DNA of 39,904 nt. Origin: Bryobacteraceae bacterium (lineage in GTDB: Bacteria > Acidobacteriota > Terriglobia > Bryobacterales > Bryobacteraceae). The stretch covers positions 1 through 39,904 of the forward strand of contig JANXAE010000011.1 in NCBI GenBank assembly GCA_025062235.1, given 5' to 3'. Positions 12,651 to 22,143 of the stretch are shown here, in pieces. Made by a program: the position numbers and the translations under genes. The notes beneath the pieces were generated by a model. It searched no databases and was not told where the DNA came from. It saw only the letters and a program-made list of their open reading frames with translations. Each line of letters begins with the position of its first letter. Within the stretch, counting starts at the first letter, position 1.

Positions 12651-13334
12651 CGACTTCTCCTCCTCGGCGCGCGTGCGCGCGGGCTCGCTGAAATGTCGTC
12701 GTAGCGCCCCGTGCGCGCTCAGGCCGAGCGCGATGCTGCCGGCGAGCACCAGACCGCCCACCACGAGCAGGAAAGCGGCCAGGAAAACGGTGCGCGCGAA
12801 ATCCAGATGGTCGGCAGCCACCACCACGGAGACGAAGACTACGAAGACCCGCACGGCCGCCGCCAGTCGTCGCGGGTGGGGCAGGCCCTCGTTGACGGCC
12901 CAAATCAGCGCGCTCCGCCCCAGATACTGACCGAGCCACGCGCCTGCAAGCAGGATCAAAGCGGCTGCGAACAGTTTCGGCAGCAGGAACACCACCGCTT
13001 CCACGATCTTGTTGGTCAACGCCGTATGGAACGCGTTCAGGCCGGTGAGCAAGCCCACCAGCAGAATGAGCCAGTAGATCACGGCGGCCACCAGCGGCGC
13101 TGTCTGTGGCGGGCGCGTGCGCCCGAACAGGGAGGAGAGGCCGCTTTCGACGACGAAACGGTCGAGCCACGCGGTCTTGGTCAGGCGCAGGAAGACCGCA
13201 CGCACCGCGGTCGCCAGGAACCAGGCCGCGAGCACGATGACCGTGGCGGCCAGCAGGGGCGGCACGTAGGTGGTGGCCGTGCCTGCCAGCCGCTGCCAGG
13301 ATTGCTCGAGAATCTCACGCAGGGTGCCGATCAT
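12633..13334 (-). CDS. Five-helix membrane protein of the mechanosensitive-channel TM-helix type
   Basis: 233 residues. Five hydrophobic helices are visible at roughly 24-46, 78-100, 112-136, 160-178 and 184-207, the second to fourth carrying the pattern of the conserved TM-helix repeat found in small mechanosensitive-channel relatives (PIYWLILL-like, LPKLFAAALILLAGAWLG). It lacks the soluble beta domain of full MscS, so channel activity is inferred, not shown. The start ATG overlaps the stop of the upstream glycosyltransferase by 4 nt (ATGA), so it is the third gene of an operon with two compatible-solute glycosyltransferases. A role in release of solutes on osmotic downshift would suit that context. 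The C-terminus is charged and cytoplasm-like. Confidence 0.75.
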   Translation of the reverse strand: MIGTLREILEQSWQRLAGTATTYVPPLLAATVIVLAAWFLATAVRAVFLRLTKTAWLDRFVVESGLSSLFGRTRPPQTAPLVAAVIYWLILLVGLLTGLNAFHTALTNKIVEAVVFLLPKLFAAALILLAGAWLGQYLGRSALIWAVNEGLPHPRRLAAAVRVFVVFVSVVVAADHLDFARTVFLAAFLLVVGGLVLAGSIALGLSAHGALRRHFSEPARTRAEEEKSLWNHL

Positions 13335-14644
13335 GTCTTCACCTCCACCGGTGCCGGACGGGCGCTCGCCACCGGCGCCTGGGCGGCAGAGTCCCAGCGC
13401 GCGACCAGATAGGGCTTGGCAGCTTCGAAGGCCAGGCAGAGCTGTTCGATGCGCTCCTCAACTTCCGCCGAGATCATGCTCTCGGTTTCCATGACGAACG
13501 AAGCCACGCGGCCCAGGTAGAGCGGTGTCAGGGAGCGCAGCAGGTGGCCGCGTTCCACCGGCATGCGGCGATGGGCGCAGGCGAACTCCAGCAGGATGCG
13601 CACCCAGAGATCGTCCGCGAGTCGCCAGTTGCGCGGCTGGTTCTCTGCTTGCCGGCAGACCGCGGCCAGCTCCTCGAGCGTCTTCGGGTCCAGCGCGAGC
13701 GACCAGATCTCGCGCAGCTCGCGGCAGCCACTCAGGAAGGCGTGGCGCATCCGCTCCAGGTTCACCGGGATGGGATCCAGGCCCACGTCGAAACGGAATC
13801 CGAAAAGGTCCACAGGCCGGCTGCCCACCACCCTGCGCCAGACGTGCTCGTACTCGCGCATCAGCGTGAAGACGCTGCCCACGACCTGCTGGAGCATGGC
13901 GGTGAGGTCGGCCGCGGGATCCTTGGCGTCGTGCAGCTTGGCGCCGAGGAAGCTCTGGCAGACCTGATAACCCTCGGCGATGGCGATCGTCGTCATCCAG
14001 ACGTCTATGCCGTAGCGGGCGACGTCGGACTCCCAGTCCTTGCGTTCCAGATAGCGGACCAGCAGGCGGCCCGAAACGCCGAAGTCGCCGCCGATCGGCT
14101 GGCGCACGCGCAGACCATAGAGGGCCCGGGTCAGCGGATAGACGATGCTGTTGGTGATGGTGCCGTCGTACTTGTGCCGGTGGTAATACGGAGCCACGAA
14201 ATCGTAGCCGACATGCAGAACCGGCCTGAGCAGCAGGTCCATCCACTCGGGCGTAATCGAGCGCAGGTCGGCATCCACGACCGCACATGCCCGCGCGCCC
14301 AGCTCCCGGGCCATGGCGAAGATCATGCGGAAGGCGCTCCCCTTGCCGGGAATGCCGTGGTAGGGCAACGACAGCCGGTGCACGGGCAGCAGGGGCGTGG
14401 CCAGCAACAGCAGGCGGGGATCTTCGATCGAGGCCTTCAACACTTCCTCGCGCGTCCCGTCTTTCGAGCCGCCGTCGGAGTTGATGATCACGGCGGAAAG
14501 CTGCGGGAAGTACTTGGACAACCCGGCCTGCGCGGCGCGCACGACGTGGCCGATGGTGCGGGCGTTGTTGTAGCTGGGGACGCCGACCACTATGTCGGCC
14601 TTCTTGACCTGGGCGATCGCCTGCCGCGCCTCTTCGCTCAGCAT
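13331..14644 (-). CDS. GT-A glycosyltransferase resembling mannosylglycerate/mannosylglucosylglycerate synthases
   Basis: 437 residues. GT-A fold glycosyltransferase. It shows VGVPSYNNARTIGHVV, the NSDGGSKDGT loop, the PGKGSAFR motif (~99-106), the metal-binding DAD motif at Asp124-Asp126 (AVVDADLRSITPEW), and an acceptor-side block QPIGGDFGVS followed by RYGIDVWMTTIAIAEGY. The last block matches the QPLGGE ... GID pattern of mannosylglycerate synthase (GT78) and of GT81 enzymes. It lies 9 nt behind the GpgS-like gene and overlaps the membrane-protein gene. A reasonable reading is that it adds a second sugar (mannose) to glucosylglycerate, or makes mannosylglycerate directly. A generic GT2 function is the alternative. 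About 130 C-terminal residues are helical and family-specific. Confidence 0.7.
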   Translation of the reverse strand: MLSEEARQAIAQVKKADIVVGVPSYNNARTIGHVVRAAQAGLSKYFPQLSAVIINSDGGSKDGTREEVLKASIEDPRLLLLATPLLPVHRLSLPYHGIPGKGSAFRMIFAMARELGARACAVVDADLRSITPEWMDLLLRPVLHVGYDFVAPYYHRHKYDGTITNSIVYPLTRALYGLRVRQPIGGDFGVSGRLLVRYLERKDWESDVARYGIDVWMTTIAIAEGYQVCQSFLGAKLHDAKDPAADLTAMLQQVVGSVFTLMREYEHVWRRVVGSRPVDLFGFRFDVGLDPIPVNLERMRHAFLSGCRELREIWSLALDPKTLEELAAVCRQAENQPRNWRLADDLWVRILLEFACAHRRMPVERGHLLRSLTPLYLGRVASFVMETESMISAEVEERIEQLCLAFEAAKPYLVARWDSAAQAPVASARPAPVEVKT

Positions 14645-14653
14645 GGCGTCGTT

Positions 14654-15898
14654 TCAAGCCTGGACCGCGGCGGCCGCCTGCTCGAGCAGCGCTCCCCCAT
14701 CGGCCTCCACTGCCGCAAGCAGGTGGCCGAAGAAGTCGGGAATGGCCGAAATGACGCGGTTCCAGTTGGGTATCGGCGGCAAGCCGAGCGGATCCTCGAG
14801 GTACTCCTCGGCGGCCTGTCGCAGGCTGCGCGCGAAGGTCGCCACGGCCAGTTCCTCGGCATGGCGATCGAAGTGCAGCCCGTTCAGCAAGGCGTCCGCG
14901 TAGTAACGGTTGATGGTGTCTTCGGCCAGCCTCACGTAGCGGACTTGCAGGCTGCGGAAATGATCCCGCGTGAGGACCAGCCCTTCGCCGGCCATGGTGC
15001 GGAACAGCGACTTGGCCACGTCCACCGCCATCTTGCGCAATCCCGAGTGGGGGTCGTCGGGCGACAGCGCCTGGTGTTTGTGCTCGTAGTTGTCAGCCAG
15101 GTCCACCTGGCAGACCCGCGAAAGCGCGCAGTTGCGGAAGACTTCGGCGAGCACGCCCACTTCCAGGCCCCAGTCGCCGGGGATGCGGTTGACGCGCGCC
15201 AGGTTGGCCTTCATGGCGAACTCGCCCGCCAGCGGGTACCGGAAGCTGTCCAGGAATTTCAAGAAGGGTGCGCCCGGCGCCATGCCTTCCAGGGCCCGAA
15301 CCAACGGGGTGACGAAGAGGCGCGTGACCCGGCCGTGCATGCGATCGGTGACCCGCGCGTAGTATCCCTTGCAGAATTCGAAGCCCAGATTGGGATTGGC
15401 GACGGGATAGCAGAGGCGCGCCAGCATGCGGCGGTCGTAGTTGACGATGTCGCAATCGTGCAGGGCGATCACGTCGCAATCGCCCATGGCGAGGATGAAG
15501 CCGAAGGCCAGCCAGCAGGAACGACCCTTGCCGTCGGGACCCGCGCACAGCCCGTACTCCTCGAGCAGACGGAAGAGCCGCCCGATGCGGGGGCTGTCGA
15601 GCCACAGAACCGTCACCGGCGCGGGCAGGTCGCGGAAGAACGAGCACGCCCGCAGGTACTGGTCGCGGTTGGCCCGACCCAGCGCCACGGCCACCCGGCG
15701 CAAGTAGCGTACGCGCCGGAGCTCATCCACGATGCGGCGCATGGCCGGGGTTTCGAATTCCGAGTACAGAGCGGGCAGCACCAGGCCGATGGGCCTCTCC
15801 CCGGAGAAACCCTCGAGCTCGCTCTCGAGCCTTTCGAGACCGTCGGGGTTCAGCCGGTGGAGGGTGGCGACGACCCCGGTCTGGTAAAAATCCGCCAT
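14654..15898 (-). CDS. gpgS: Glucosyl-3-phosphoglycerate synthase (GT81-like)
   Basis: 414 residues from the ATG at 15898. GpgS joins the glucose of an NDP-glucose to 3-phosphoglycerate, the first step to glucosylglycerate. The N-terminus (ADFYQTGVVATLHRL) is a recognisable family hallmark. The body has a GLVLPALYSE strand, a DGKGRSCW loop (~122-129), the DxD motif Asp148-Cys-Asp150 (ALHDCDIV), and a block LAGEFAMKANLARV...GDWGLEVGVL that parallels the GGEYA...YGVEIGLL block of GT81. I chose the internal ATG at 15898 over an upstream one (15955) because GGGAGGGGAGG lies directly before it and the family starts here. First gene of the solute operon; NDP-sugar preference is uncertain. Confidence 0.8.
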   Translation of the reverse strand: MADFYQTGVVATLHRLNPDGLERLESELEGFSGERPIGLVLPALYSEFETPAMRRIVDELRRVRYLRRVAVALGRANRDQYLRACSFFRDLPAPVTVLWLDSPRIGRLFRLLEEYGLCAGPDGKGRSCWLAFGFILAMGDCDVIALHDCDIVNYDRRMLARLCYPVANPNLGFEFCKGYYARVTDRMHGRVTRLFVTPLVRALEGMAPGAPFLKFLDSFRYPLAGEFAMKANLARVNRIPGDWGLEVGVLAEVFRNCALSRVCQVDLADNYEHKHQALSPDDPHSGLRKMAVDVAKSLFRTMAGEGLVLTRDHFRSLQVRYVRLAEDTINRYYADALLNGLHFDRHAEELAVATFARSLRQAAEEYLEDPLGLPPIPNWNRVISAIPDFFGHLLAAVEADGGALLEQAAAAVQA

Positions 15899-16010
15899 AT
15901 GCCTCCCCTCCCGTCCCAGCCTAAGGGGAGTCACCGCTACCGGGGGATACGGCAAAAGGATGAGATCGGCGGACGAAATCCCGGTAGAAGCGGGGAACGA
16001 ACGGCGGGGA

Positions 16011-16628
16011 CTACGCGCCTTCCAAGCTCTGGCCGATCAGCGAGAGGAACTCCTCGCGCGTGGCCCTGCGTGTCCTGAACGCGCCCAGCATGGCGCTGGT
16101 GACTGCCCCCGAGTGCTGCTTCTCCACGCCACGCATCATCATGCAGAAATGCCGCGCCTGGCAGACCACGCCCACGCCGAGCGGGTTCAGCACTTGCTGA
16201 AGGGTTTGGGCCACTTGCTGCGTCAGGCGCTCCTGGAGTTGGAGACGGCGCGCGAACATGTCCACGATGCGGGGAATCTTGCTCAGCCCGATCACCTTTT
16301 CGCGCGGAATGTAGGCCACGTGCATCTTGCCAAAGAACGGCAGCAGGTGGTGCTCGCAGAGGCTGAAGAACTCGATGTCGCGCACGATCACCATTTCGTC
16401 GTACTTGACGGTGAACAGAGCCCCGTTGATGACCTCTTCGAGCTTCATCCGGTAGCCGCTGGTCAGGTAGGCAAGCGCCTTCTCGATGCGTTCCGGGGTG
16501 CGGCGGAGACCTTCGCGTTCGGGATCCTCGCCCAACTGGCGCAACACCTGCTCCATCAGGGCGGCTACCGACCCCGGCTCGCGCCGCTGGGGCAACTCGT
16601 GCACGATGCCCTTGCTGTGTGGCTTCAA
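16011..16628 (-). CDS. folE: GTP cyclohydrolase I
   Basis: 205 residues. Converts GTP to 7,8-dihydroneopterin triphosphate, the entry step to folate, tetrahydropterin and 7-deazaguanine compounds. Zinc ligands are in place: Cys91 and His94 ([13 protein letters not shown]) and Cys162 ([16 protein letters not shown]). The substrate block PSKI-like [17 protein letters not shown] and the C-terminal [13 protein letters not shown] are conserved. The start ATG overlaps the end of the upstream PTPS gene by 4 nt, so it is translationally coupled to two 6-pyruvoyl-tetrahydropterin synthase paralogues. It is followed by a 112-bp gap before the solute operon; transcription might read through. Confidence 0.96.
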   Translation of the reverse strand: MKPHSKGIVHELPQRREPGSVAALMEQVLRQLGEDPEREGLRRTPERIEKALAYLTSGYRMKLEEVINGALFTVKYDEMVIVRDIEFFSLCEHHLLPFFGKMHVAYIPREKVIGLSKIPRIVDMFARRLQLQERLTQQVAQTLQQVLNPLGVGVVCQARHFCMMMRGVEKQHSGAVTSAMLGAFRTRRATREEFLSLIGQSLEGA

Positions 16629-17059
16629 CGTTCGTCTTCCTCCATCATCTCAAAACTGTTGCGCCGCGTTTCTTCGAGCCGCAGGCGGACGAGGCGCGGG
16701 CCGGCAGGGAAGGCCTCCCTGACGGCGCGTTCCAGCCTGCGCCATGCCGAGCCCAGCAGGTTCTCCGAGCTGGGAGGGCAGTCCGCCAGCTCGGAATCCT
16801 CGGCGTTGAGGTTGCGGTGGCTCCAGCCGGCCAGCACCGCGCCATGCACCAGCTCGTCCAGCCGCTCGGGATCCACCACGCGACCAGTGCACTCGTTTAC
16901 CGGGCCGGCCAGCGTGACCTCGAGCACGTAGTTGTGACCGTGGCCGAAGGGGTTGTTGCACTTCCCGTAAGCGGCGCGATTGGCCTCTTCGTCCAGCGCC
17001 GGCGAATGGAGCCGATGCGCTGCTGAGAAACGGTAGCGGCGTGTGACCATCATGGGCAT
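16625..17059 (-). CDS. 6-pyruvoyl-tetrahydropterin synthase paralogue A (Cys kept, Asp of the triad is Ser)
   Basis: 144 residues. PTPS/QueD-fold enzyme acting on dihydroneopterin triphosphate from FolE. Zinc ligands are His15 (FSAAHRL), His40 and His42 (FGHGHNY). The catalytic Cys34 stands in [13 protein letters not shown], nearly identical to the animal PTPS motif rather than the short CxxxHGH of QueD. The usual DH pair of the triad reads Ser80-His81 (GWSHRNLN), so the Asp is missing. The ET-x-x-N substrate-anchoring motif is present (LEETRRNSF). The ATG at 17059 overlaps the upstream paralogue by 10 nt; a start at 17053 would give an ATGA overlap and is equally possible. The product could be 6-pyruvoyl-tetrahydropterin or carboxy-tetrahydropterin. 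Confidence 0.88.
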   Translation of the reverse strand: MPMMVTRRYRFSAAHRLHSPALDEEANRAAYGKCNNPFGHGHNYVLEVTLAGPVNECTGRVVDPERLDELVHGAVLAGWSHRNLNAEDSELADCPPSSENLLGSAWRRLERAVREAFPAGPRLVRLRLEETRRNSFEMMEEDER

Positions 17060-17487
17060 GGCCCGTGGTATTCCGCGAAATAGTCCTCGGTCTCGTAGAC
17101 CCGCACGGCGTGCAGCCGGCGCTGGGGCCCGCTGAGGTGCGGTTCCAGGCGGCGCCAGATTTCGCGCGCCAGATTCTCGACCGTGGGCGGGATGCGGTCG
17201 AAGGGCGGGACCTCATAGTTCAAGAAGCGGTGATCCATGGGCTCGATCACCTCGCGTTGCAGGATTTGCTTCAGCACCTTGAGATCGAGAACCATGCCGG
17301 TCACCGGGTCGGGTTCGCCTTCGAGCGTCACCTCGACTAGCCAGTTATGGCCGTGGCCATGCGGGTTGGCCGCCTCGCCGAAGACGGCCCGGTTCTGCTC
17401 TTCCGACCACTCCGGGCGCCGGCAGCAGTGCGAGGCGGAAAATTCCACCCTGCGCGTGACGCGCACTCGCGGCACATCCACCCCCAT
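17050..17487 (-). CDS. 6-pyruvoyl-tetrahydropterin synthase paralogue B (catalytic Cys replaced by Ala)
   Basis: 145 residues. Same fold and order of motifs as its downstream neighbour, with zinc ligands His20 (FSASHCC), His45 and His47 (HGHGHNW). At the catalytic Cys position it has Ala39 (FGEAANPHGHGHN), with Glu38 just before it, while the Asp85-His86 pair (EPMDHRFLN) is intact and the Glu-Thr motif (VYETEDYF) is kept. Cys-less PTPS proteins with a nearby Glu (PTPS-III) are known to stand in for dihydroneopterin aldolase in folate synthesis; whether Glu38 does this is unclear because it is displaced by one position. First gene of the PTPS-PTPS-folE operon; 105 bp divergent from the GH51 gene. 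See the finding on complementary active sites. Confidence 0.86.
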   Translation of the reverse strand: MGVDVPRVRVTRRVEFSASHCCRRPEWSEEQNRAVFGEAANPHGHGHNWLVEVTLEGEPDPVTGMVLDLKVLKQILQREVIEPMDHRFLNYEVPPFDRIPPTVENLAREIWRRLEPHLSGPQRRLHAVRVYETEDYFAEYHGPCP

Positions 17488-17592
17488 GGGATTCAGATGC
17501 GCGACCCGCGGACGGGGATCCGGCTACCGGAGACCCCGCTCCTCCGGGTCCGTCCATCCTGTAGACTACTGCCGAAAAGGGAGGTTGGTGCG

Positions 17593-19188
<1,596 letters not shown>

Positions 19189-19251
19189 GCCCTTTGCTAG
19201 CCTGAAAGAAGAACGGGCGCCCGGGGGGCCCCGCGGGAGGTACCACCTGCC

Positions 19252-19773
19252 TTGAAGGTCGAGACTGCGCTCAAAGTGGGAATCGCCTGTTGCCTGGTGC
19301 TACTGGCGTACGGCGTGGTCTCGGCGCTGCGGACGCCCGTGGTCAATGTCAACGACAGAGCGCCGGATTTCACGATCACCACCGACAGCGGGCGCACCAT
19401 CTCGCGCACCAATTTTGGCGGGCGCCTGCTGGTGCTGAACTTCTGGGCCACCTGGTGCCCTCCCTGCGTCGAGGAGATGCCCTCCCTCGACCGGCTCCAG
19501 CGCCGCTTCGCCTCCTCCGGACTGGTCGTGCTCGGCGTGAGCGTGGATCGCGATGCGAATGCCTATCGGCGGTTCCTCGAGCGTGCCCGGGTTTCCTTCC
19601 TGACGGCGCGCGATCCCGAGGCGCGGATCAGCTCGCGCTACGGCACCTTCAAGTTCCCGGAGACCTATCTCATTGACCGGCGCGGTCGAGTGCGCGAAAA
19701 AATCATCGGTCCGGCCGACTGGACCGAAGCCGAGATGATGGAGCGCGTGCGGCGCCTGTTGGAGGAGTCATGA
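19252..19773 (+). CDS. Membrane-anchored thioredoxin-like protein (TlpA/ResA type)
   Basis: 173 residues, TTG start at 19252. A single N-terminal anchor (residues ~9-26) followed by an extracytoplasmic thioredoxin fold. The active site is Cys69-Pro-Pro-Cys72 in NFWATWCPPCVEEMPSL, and the cis-Pro loop is KFPETYLID. TlpA/ResA proteins reduce disulfides in the periplasm, often of apocytochromes or peroxides. The Shine-Dalgarno (GGGAGG, 19235-19240) is 11 nt from the TTG and part of it can pair with the following ACCT, so initiation may be weak. The stop overlaps the GlcD-like start (ATGA), making a coupled trio with the GlcD-like and UroD-like genes. Partner proteins are not evident. Confidence 0.88.
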   Translation: MKVETALKVGIACCLVLLAYGVVSALRTPVVNVNDRAPDFTITTDSGRTISRTNFGGRLLVLNFWATWCPPCVEEMPSLDRLQRRFASSGLVVLGVSVDRDANAYRRFLERARVSFLTARDPEARISSRYGTFKFPETYLIDRRGRVREKIIGPADWTEAEMMERVRRLLEES

Positions 19774-21185
19774 TTCCACGCGAGGCACGACAAGAGCTGG
19801 TGCGGCTTTTCGGTCCGGGCGGCTACCTCGATGAGCCCGAGGACTTGGCACTTTACGAGTACGACGGCAGTCCGGACAGGGGGCGGCCGGAGATGGTCGT
19901 CTTCCCGCGTTCCACCGGCCAAGTCTCTGCGCTGATGCGCATCGCGGCCAGCTACGGCATCCCGGTCACCGCGCGCGGCGCCGGGACTGGCCTGAGCGGC
20001 GGTTCGGTGCCTGCTGCGGGCGGCATCGTCGTCGCCTTCACGCGCATGAACCGGATCCTCGAGCTCGATCTGGCGAACGAGCGCGCGGTAGTCGAGCCGG
20101 GCGTGGCCAATCTCGACGTTACGCTGGCGGTGCAGGGACAGGGTTACTTCTTCGCGCCCGATCCCTCCAGCCAGCGCTCCTCGACCATCGGCGGCAACGT
20201 GGCCGAGAACGCCAGCGGCCCGCACACGCTGGCCTACGGTGTGACCGTGAACCACGTTTGCGGCGTCGAAGTCGTGCTGGCCGACGGCACGGTGGTGGAG
20301 CTCGGAGGCAAGGAACCCGATCGGCCGGGCTACGACCTCACCTCGCTGATCGTCGGTTCGGAAGGGACGCTCGCCCTGGTTACCAAGGCCGTCCTGCGGC
20401 TAATGCGGCTACCGGAGCACGTCAAAACGCTTCTTGCCATTTATGATTCGACCGAGGACGCCGGGCGTACGGTCAGCGAGATCACAGCCCGCGCCATCAC
20501 ACCCGTCGCCTTGGAGATGATGGACGGCGTGATGTTGCGGATGGTGGAGGAGGCTACGGGCGCCGGCTACCCCAGGGATGCGGCCGCGGTCCTGCTCATC
20601 GAGCTCGAGGGATTGCGGGAAGCGGTCGAGGAGCAGGCCGCAGAGGTCGAGCAGGTCTGCCGCGCCTGCCGCAGCCGCGAGGTGCGCGTGGCCCGTTCGG
20701 CGAGCGAGCGCGAACTGCTCTGGAAGGGCCGCAAGAACGCATTCGGCGCGATCGGCCGCGTCAGCCCGTTCTACCTCGTGCAGGATGGGGTGGTGCCTCG
20801 CACCCGGCTGCCTGCGGCGCTGCGCTTCATTCACGAGGTCTCCGAACGTTACGGCCTGGTCATCAGCAACATCTTCCACGCGGGGGACGGCAACCTGCAC
20901 CCCATCATTCTCTACGACGCGCGCCGCAAAGGCGAGTTCGAACGGGCGCGGGCCGCGGCGGCCGAGATCATCCGCCATGCAGTCGAGCTGGGAGGCACGA
21001 TCACCGGCGAGCATGGCGTGGGGATGGAAAAAACCGATCTCATGCCGTTGATGTACGGGCGGGATACGCTGGAGGCCTTCGCCCGCATGCAGCGTTTGTT
21101 CGATCCCCAGGGCCTGCTCAATCCGGGCAAGATCCTGCCGCCAGCCTTCGCTCCCGCCCGGATTCACCTGGGAGGACACACGTGA
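19770..21185 (+). CDS. FAD-linked oxidase, GlcD / D-lactate dehydrogenase family
   Basis: 471 residues. Oxidises a 2-hydroxyacid such as glycolate or D-lactate with FAD. The N-terminal FAD_binding_4 domain contains the ARGAGTGLSGGSVPAAGG loop and PDPSSQRSSTIGGNVAENA. The C-terminal FAD-oxidase domain has HAGDGNLHP and GEHGVGMEK, and ends with LFDPQGLLNPGKI. This is the GlcD subtype. The iron-sulfur GlcF and accessory GlcE partners are not in the window, so the electron acceptor is open; a direct cytochrome-linked or soluble use is possible. It is coupled by 4-nt overlaps to the TlpA-like gene before and to the UroD-like gene after. Confidence 0.92.
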   Translation: MIPREARQELVRLFGPGGYLDEPEDLALYEYDGSPDRGRPEMVVFPRSTGQVSALMRIAASYGIPVTARGAGTGLSGGSVPAAGGIVVAFTRMNRILELDLANERAVVEPGVANLDVTLAVQGQGYFFAPDPSSQRSSTIGGNVAENASGPHTLAYGVTVNHVCGVEVVLADGTVVELGGKEPDRPGYDLTSLIVGSEGTLALVTKAVLRLMRLPEHVKTLLAIYDSTEDAGRTVSEITARAITPVALEMMDGVMLRMVEEATGAGYPRDAAAVLLIELEGLREAVEEQAAEVEQVCRACRSREVRVARSASERELLWKGRKNAFGAIGRVSPFYLVQDGVVPRTRLPAALRFIHEVSERYGLVISNIFHAGDGNLHPIILYDARRKGEFERARAAAAEIIRHAVELGGTITGEHGVGMEKTDLMPLMYGRDTLEAFARMQRLFDPQGLLNPGKILPPAFAPARIHLGGHT

Positions 21186-22129
21186 TGCTCTCGCGACGCC
21201 TGTTCCTGATGTCGGCTGCGGTGGCGGCTCCTGCGCGCCTGAGCGGGCGCGAGCGCGTGGATCGCGCGTTGGCAGGCGCCGATCTGGACCGCCCGCCCTT
21301 CAGCTTCTGGTATCACTTCGGTTTGGAGAAGGAGCCCGGCGAGCGGCACGCGCGCGCCACCCTGGAGTTTCACCGCAAGTTCCGAACCGACCTGGTAAAG
21401 GTCATGTCCGACTATCCCTTTCCCAAGCCGAGGGGCGAGTGGTGGAAGGTTCCTATCCAGGCGAACCCCTTTCCCCAGCAGGTGCGTGCGCTCCAGATCA
21501 TCCGCGACGGTCTCGGGGGCCGCAATTACTTCGTCGAAACGATTTTCAATTCCTGGAATCAGGCCGAGAAGCTTTCCTCCCCGGCCGAGGTCCGGCGCCT
21601 CATGCACGAGAAGCCGCAGGCCCTGCTCGACGCGCTCGAGGCGATCAACCGCTCGCAGATCAACCACGCACGGCTGGCGCTAAAGGCAGGGGCGGCGGGG
21701 ATCTTCCTGGCCATCGCGAACGCGGACGCGACGGTGCTCACGCGGGAGGAGTACCGACGGTTCAGCGAACCGTTCGACAAGGAGTTGCTCGAAGCGGTTC
21801 GCCGGGCGCCGCTGAACATTCTCCACTTGCACGGCGAAAAGGTGTATCTTGACCTTTTCTGCAAAGGCTGGCTCGCTCGCGTCATTCATTATTCGGTTCA
21901 CGCCACCGGCGTGGGGTTCGATCAGCTGCGTCGCCAGTACTCCGGCGTCCTGATGGGCGGGCTCGACGAGCGGAACTTCCGGCGCCTCAGCGAAGACGAA
22001 CTGCGACGGCAGTGGCAGCTGGCGGCGCAGGTCGCTGGCCCAAAGTTCATCCTCGCGCCCGGGTGCTCGGTGCCGAACGACACGCGGGACGAGGAACTGA
22101 TGCGCTTGGTGCGCGTGCTGGGTGCCTGA
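21182..22129 (+). CDS. Uroporphyrinogen decarboxylase-like protein with Tat-type leader
   Basis: 315 residues. Belongs to the URO-D fold superfamily, which contains true uroporphyrinogen decarboxylase and many methyltransferases of cobalamin-dependent systems. It shows ERVDRALAGADLDRPPFSFWYHF, the TDLVKVMSDYPF strand, AGAAGIFLAIANADATV, and the LNILHLHGEKVYLD and GVLMGGLDERNF strands typical of the MtaA/CmuA/URO-D group. It is shorter than HemE and lacks the HemE N-terminal RQAGRY motif, so it is not the haem enzyme. The first residues (MMLSRRLFLMSAAVAAPARL) form a twin-arginine leader, unusual for this superfamily. The start is GTG at 21182 overlapping the previous stop, or the adjacent ATG at 21185. 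Confidence 0.78.
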   Translation: MMLSRRLFLMSAAVAAPARLSGRERVDRALAGADLDRPPFSFWYHFGLEKEPGERHARATLEFHRKFRTDLVKVMSDYPFPKPRGEWWKVPIQANPFPQQVRALQIIRDGLGGRNYFVETIFNSWNQAEKLSSPAEVRRLMHEKPQALLDALEAINRSQINHARLALKAGAAGIFLAIANADATVLTREEYRRFSEPFDKELLEAVRRAPLNILHLHGEKVYLDLFCKGWLARVIHYSVHATGVGFDQLRRQYSGVLMGGLDERNFRRLSEDELRRQWQLAAQVAGPKFILAPGCSVPNDTRDEELMRLVRVLGA

Positions 22130-22143
22130 GGGCCGGACGCCCT

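Noticed and set aside
13544-16078. An 844-codon plus-strand frame opposite both glycosyltransferases
   Set aside because: The minus-strand genes have clear DxD and GKG motifs and good starts; the plus-strand translation is low in hydrophobic structure and has no domain.
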